Assembly (NCBI GenBank): GCA_017882555.1
Contig: JADGPH010000088.1
Span: 1-6,451, forward strand
Length of the DNA stretch: 6,451 nt
Reading direction: 5' to 3'
Source of the DNA: Thermoleophilia bacterium
GTDB taxonomy: Bacteria > Actinomycetota > Thermoleophilia > Miltoncostaeales > Miltoncostaeaceae
Shown here one piece after another: positions 5,587 through 6,451 of this stretch. The translations under genes were made by a program, and so were the position numbers. Within the stretch, counting starts at the first letter, position 1. Each line of letters opens with the position of its first letter. The notes below the pieces were generated by a model. That model was not told the origin of the DNA, searched no databases, and saw only the letters and a program-made list of their open reading frames with translations.

Positions 5587-5952
5587 TCATCCGCCGGCTC
5601 GTAGCACTAGTACAAGGTAGAGCACAATCGCCGCCGTAAGCACGACAAGCGTCACGCGACCTGGGGGATTGATGCGGCGGCGCGACGCACCGGGTGCGCT
5701 GGCGGCGGGATTTTGGCGCCGGAACATGCGTTGGCCACCAATGGCCACACCGCTGGCAATGATCGACGCGCCAAGGAACGACGAGCTCTCGCCAAGCCCG
5801 TAGTAGGGGAAGAGGACCAACAGCACCAACCACAGCGGCAATGCACAAAGAAAGGCTTTGGCGTAGCGCACAAACGTTCGGGTGATCCGCTCGATGTCGT
5901 CAAAGTCGCGATCGGTTTCTCGCTCGAATGCGTTGCGTGGATCAGAATCGAT
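5587..5952 (-). CDS. Small membrane protein, unknown function, apparent AUC start
   Basis: I do not recognise this 121-residue protein. It has a charged cytoplasmic-looking N-terminus rich in Asp, Glu and Arg (DSDPRNAFERETDRDFDDIERITR). Hydrophobic segments follow at about 34-52 (FLCALPLWLVLLVLFPYYG), 59-73 (a weaker one) and 99-117 (RVTLVVLTAAIVLYLVLVL). A basic Arg/Pro linker (78-98) precedes the last segment. It contains no histidine, so it is not a haem-binding partner of the MsrQ type. The frame has no ATG, GTG or TTG near its apparent beginning. A perfect AAGGAGG (5965-5959) sits 6 bases before an in-frame ATC (5952-5950), so I place the start there. The frame overlaps the end of the oxidoreductase gene by 11 bases. 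The overlap suggests coupled translation and perhaps a role beside that enzyme. Other possible starts are a GTG about 15 codons upstream, inside the oxidoreductase gene, and a GTG at the Val of TFVRYA (residue 28). Confidence 0.65.
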   Translation of the reverse strand: MDSDPRNAFERETDRDFDDIERITRTFVRYAKAFLCALPLWLVLLVLFPYYGLGESSSFLGASIIASGVAIGGQRMFRRQNPAASAPGASRRRINPPGRVTLVVLTAAIVLYLVLVLRAGG

Positions 5953-6451
5953 AGCGCTCCTCCTTCCACGGGTCGGCGGAGTTGGAATACCCACGCTGTT
6001 CCCAGAAGCCCGGCGTGTCATGGTGGCGAAACTCCAGACCGCGCAGCCACTTGGCGCTCTTCCAGAAGTACAGCTGCGGAACGACCAGGCGCAGCGGATA
6101 GCCGTGCTCAGGATCAAGCGGGAAGCCGTCATACTCGTAGGCGAGTAATGCCCCGGGTTCGCGGAGCGCGGCGATGGGCAGATTTGCGGTGTAGCCCTCC
6201 TCGGCGTGGACGATGACGTGGGTGGCCGATGCGATCGGAGCGGCCGTGTCCAGCACCCACGACATGGGGACGCCATACCACGACGTGTCGAGCTTCGACC
6301 ACGACGTGACGCAGTGGATGTCGCAGACCTCGACCACGGTCGGAAGTCGTTGGAGTTCGTCGAAGCTCCACTGCTGCGGGTGTGCGACCTCTCCCCAGAT
6401 CCTGAGATCCCAGTTGGCTGGGATCTCGCGGTACGGGGGCCCCCGGAAATC
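5942..6451 (-). CDS. Sulfite-oxidase-like molybdopterin oxidoreductase, N-terminus outside window
   Basis: 169 residues are visible, reading in one open frame from the right edge (DFRGPPYREIPANWDLRIWG...) to the TGA at 5944-5942. The sequence matches the small YuiH-like branch of the sulfite oxidase / MsrP molybdopterin family. It shows the W-x-L-x-I-x-G strand, then CDIHCVTSWSK, whose second Cys (visible residue 47) is the expected molybdenum ligand. EEGYTANLP (83-91) and HGYPLRLVVPQLYFWKSAKWLRGLEF follow, the latter being the family's cofactor-domain C-terminal signature. Family members are usually around 200 residues, so only some 30-40 residues are probably missing. Whether it has a Tat signal cannot be seen. 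The true substrate is unknown; the family includes sulfite oxidases and methionine-sulfoxide reductases. It overlaps the small membrane protein gene by 11 bases, and that gene's Shine-Dalgarno lies inside this frame. Confidence 0.9.
   Translation of the reverse strand, partial: DFRGPPYREIPANWDLRIWGEVAHPQQWSFDELQRLPTVVEVCDIHCVTSWSKLDTSWYGVPMSWVLDTAAPIASATHVIVHAEEGYTANLPIAALREPGALLAYEYDGFPLDPEHGYPLRLVVPQLYFWKSAKWLRGLEFRHHDTPGFWEQRGYSNSADPWKEERYRF
5959..5965 (-). promoter_or_regulatory. Perfect Shine-Dalgarno before an ATC codon
   Basis: On the minus strand AAGGAGG lies within the end of the oxidoreductase gene. The next in-frame codon at normal spacing (6 bases) for the small membrane protein is ATC (5952-5950). 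No ATG, GTG or TTG lies within the usual distance in that frame. The site decides the start proposed for that gene. Confidence 0.6.

Noticed and set aside
5713..6216. Plus-strand open frame (167 codons) over the oxidoreductase and membrane protein genes
   Set aside because: Composition is typical of a shadow frame, and the minus strand carries recognisable proteins across the same bases.
1..6451. CRISPR array, tRNA or rRNA genes
   Set aside because: No regularly spaced repeats and no tRNA- or rRNA-like stretches seen on either strand.

Overview
The window is GC-rich bacterial chromosome with dense genes, tight overlaps and good Shine-Dalgarno sequences. The ClpP sequence and the GroEL tail fit an actinobacterium, perhaps of the Thermoleophilia type. 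That placement rests on general resemblance only and is uncertain.

Layout. Bases 1-104 are the 3' end of a groEL gene with the usual Gly/Met-rich tail, closed by a 12-bp hairpin terminator (145-172). A stretch of about 365 bases follows with no convincing protein gene. It holds a second terminator-like hairpin with a TTCG loop and a T-rich tail (329-357) and a small 7-bp hairpin (415-432). Bases 540-3833 are a tightly overlapping three-gene operon: a circularly permuted ATP-grasp protein, an alpha-E helical protein and a transglutaminase-family cysteine protease. This set is widespread and conserved. It is predicted from comparative genomics to make and process an amide-linked (peptide-like) product, but the product is not known.

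An apparently intact IS481-family insertion sequence (3835-4906, 1072 bp) follows. It has 29-bp imperfect terminal inverted repeats and a full-length DDE transposase, and its target duplication fits the NCTAGN preference known for IS481. It sits in the loop of what was a 21-bp perfect hairpin, whose arms now lie at 3807-3827 and 4914-4934. That hairpin was probably the shared terminator between the operon and the convergent clpP gene. The duplicated target contains the transglutaminase stop codon, so the insertion left that protein unchanged. Inside the element, an inverted repeat covers the transposase ribosome binding site, an arrangement expected to block translation from read-through transcripts.

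On the minus strand, read from the right edge, are: the 3' part of a sulfite-oxidase-like molybdopterin oxidoreductase gene (N-terminus outside the window); a small membrane protein overlapping it, which seems to start at an AUC codon behind a perfect Shine-Dalgarno; and a complete clpP with an intact Ser-His-Asp triad. These three may be co-transcribed. The most notable points are the IS in the terminator loop, the occluded transposase ribosome binding site, the apparent AUC start, and the three-gene operon of unknown product.
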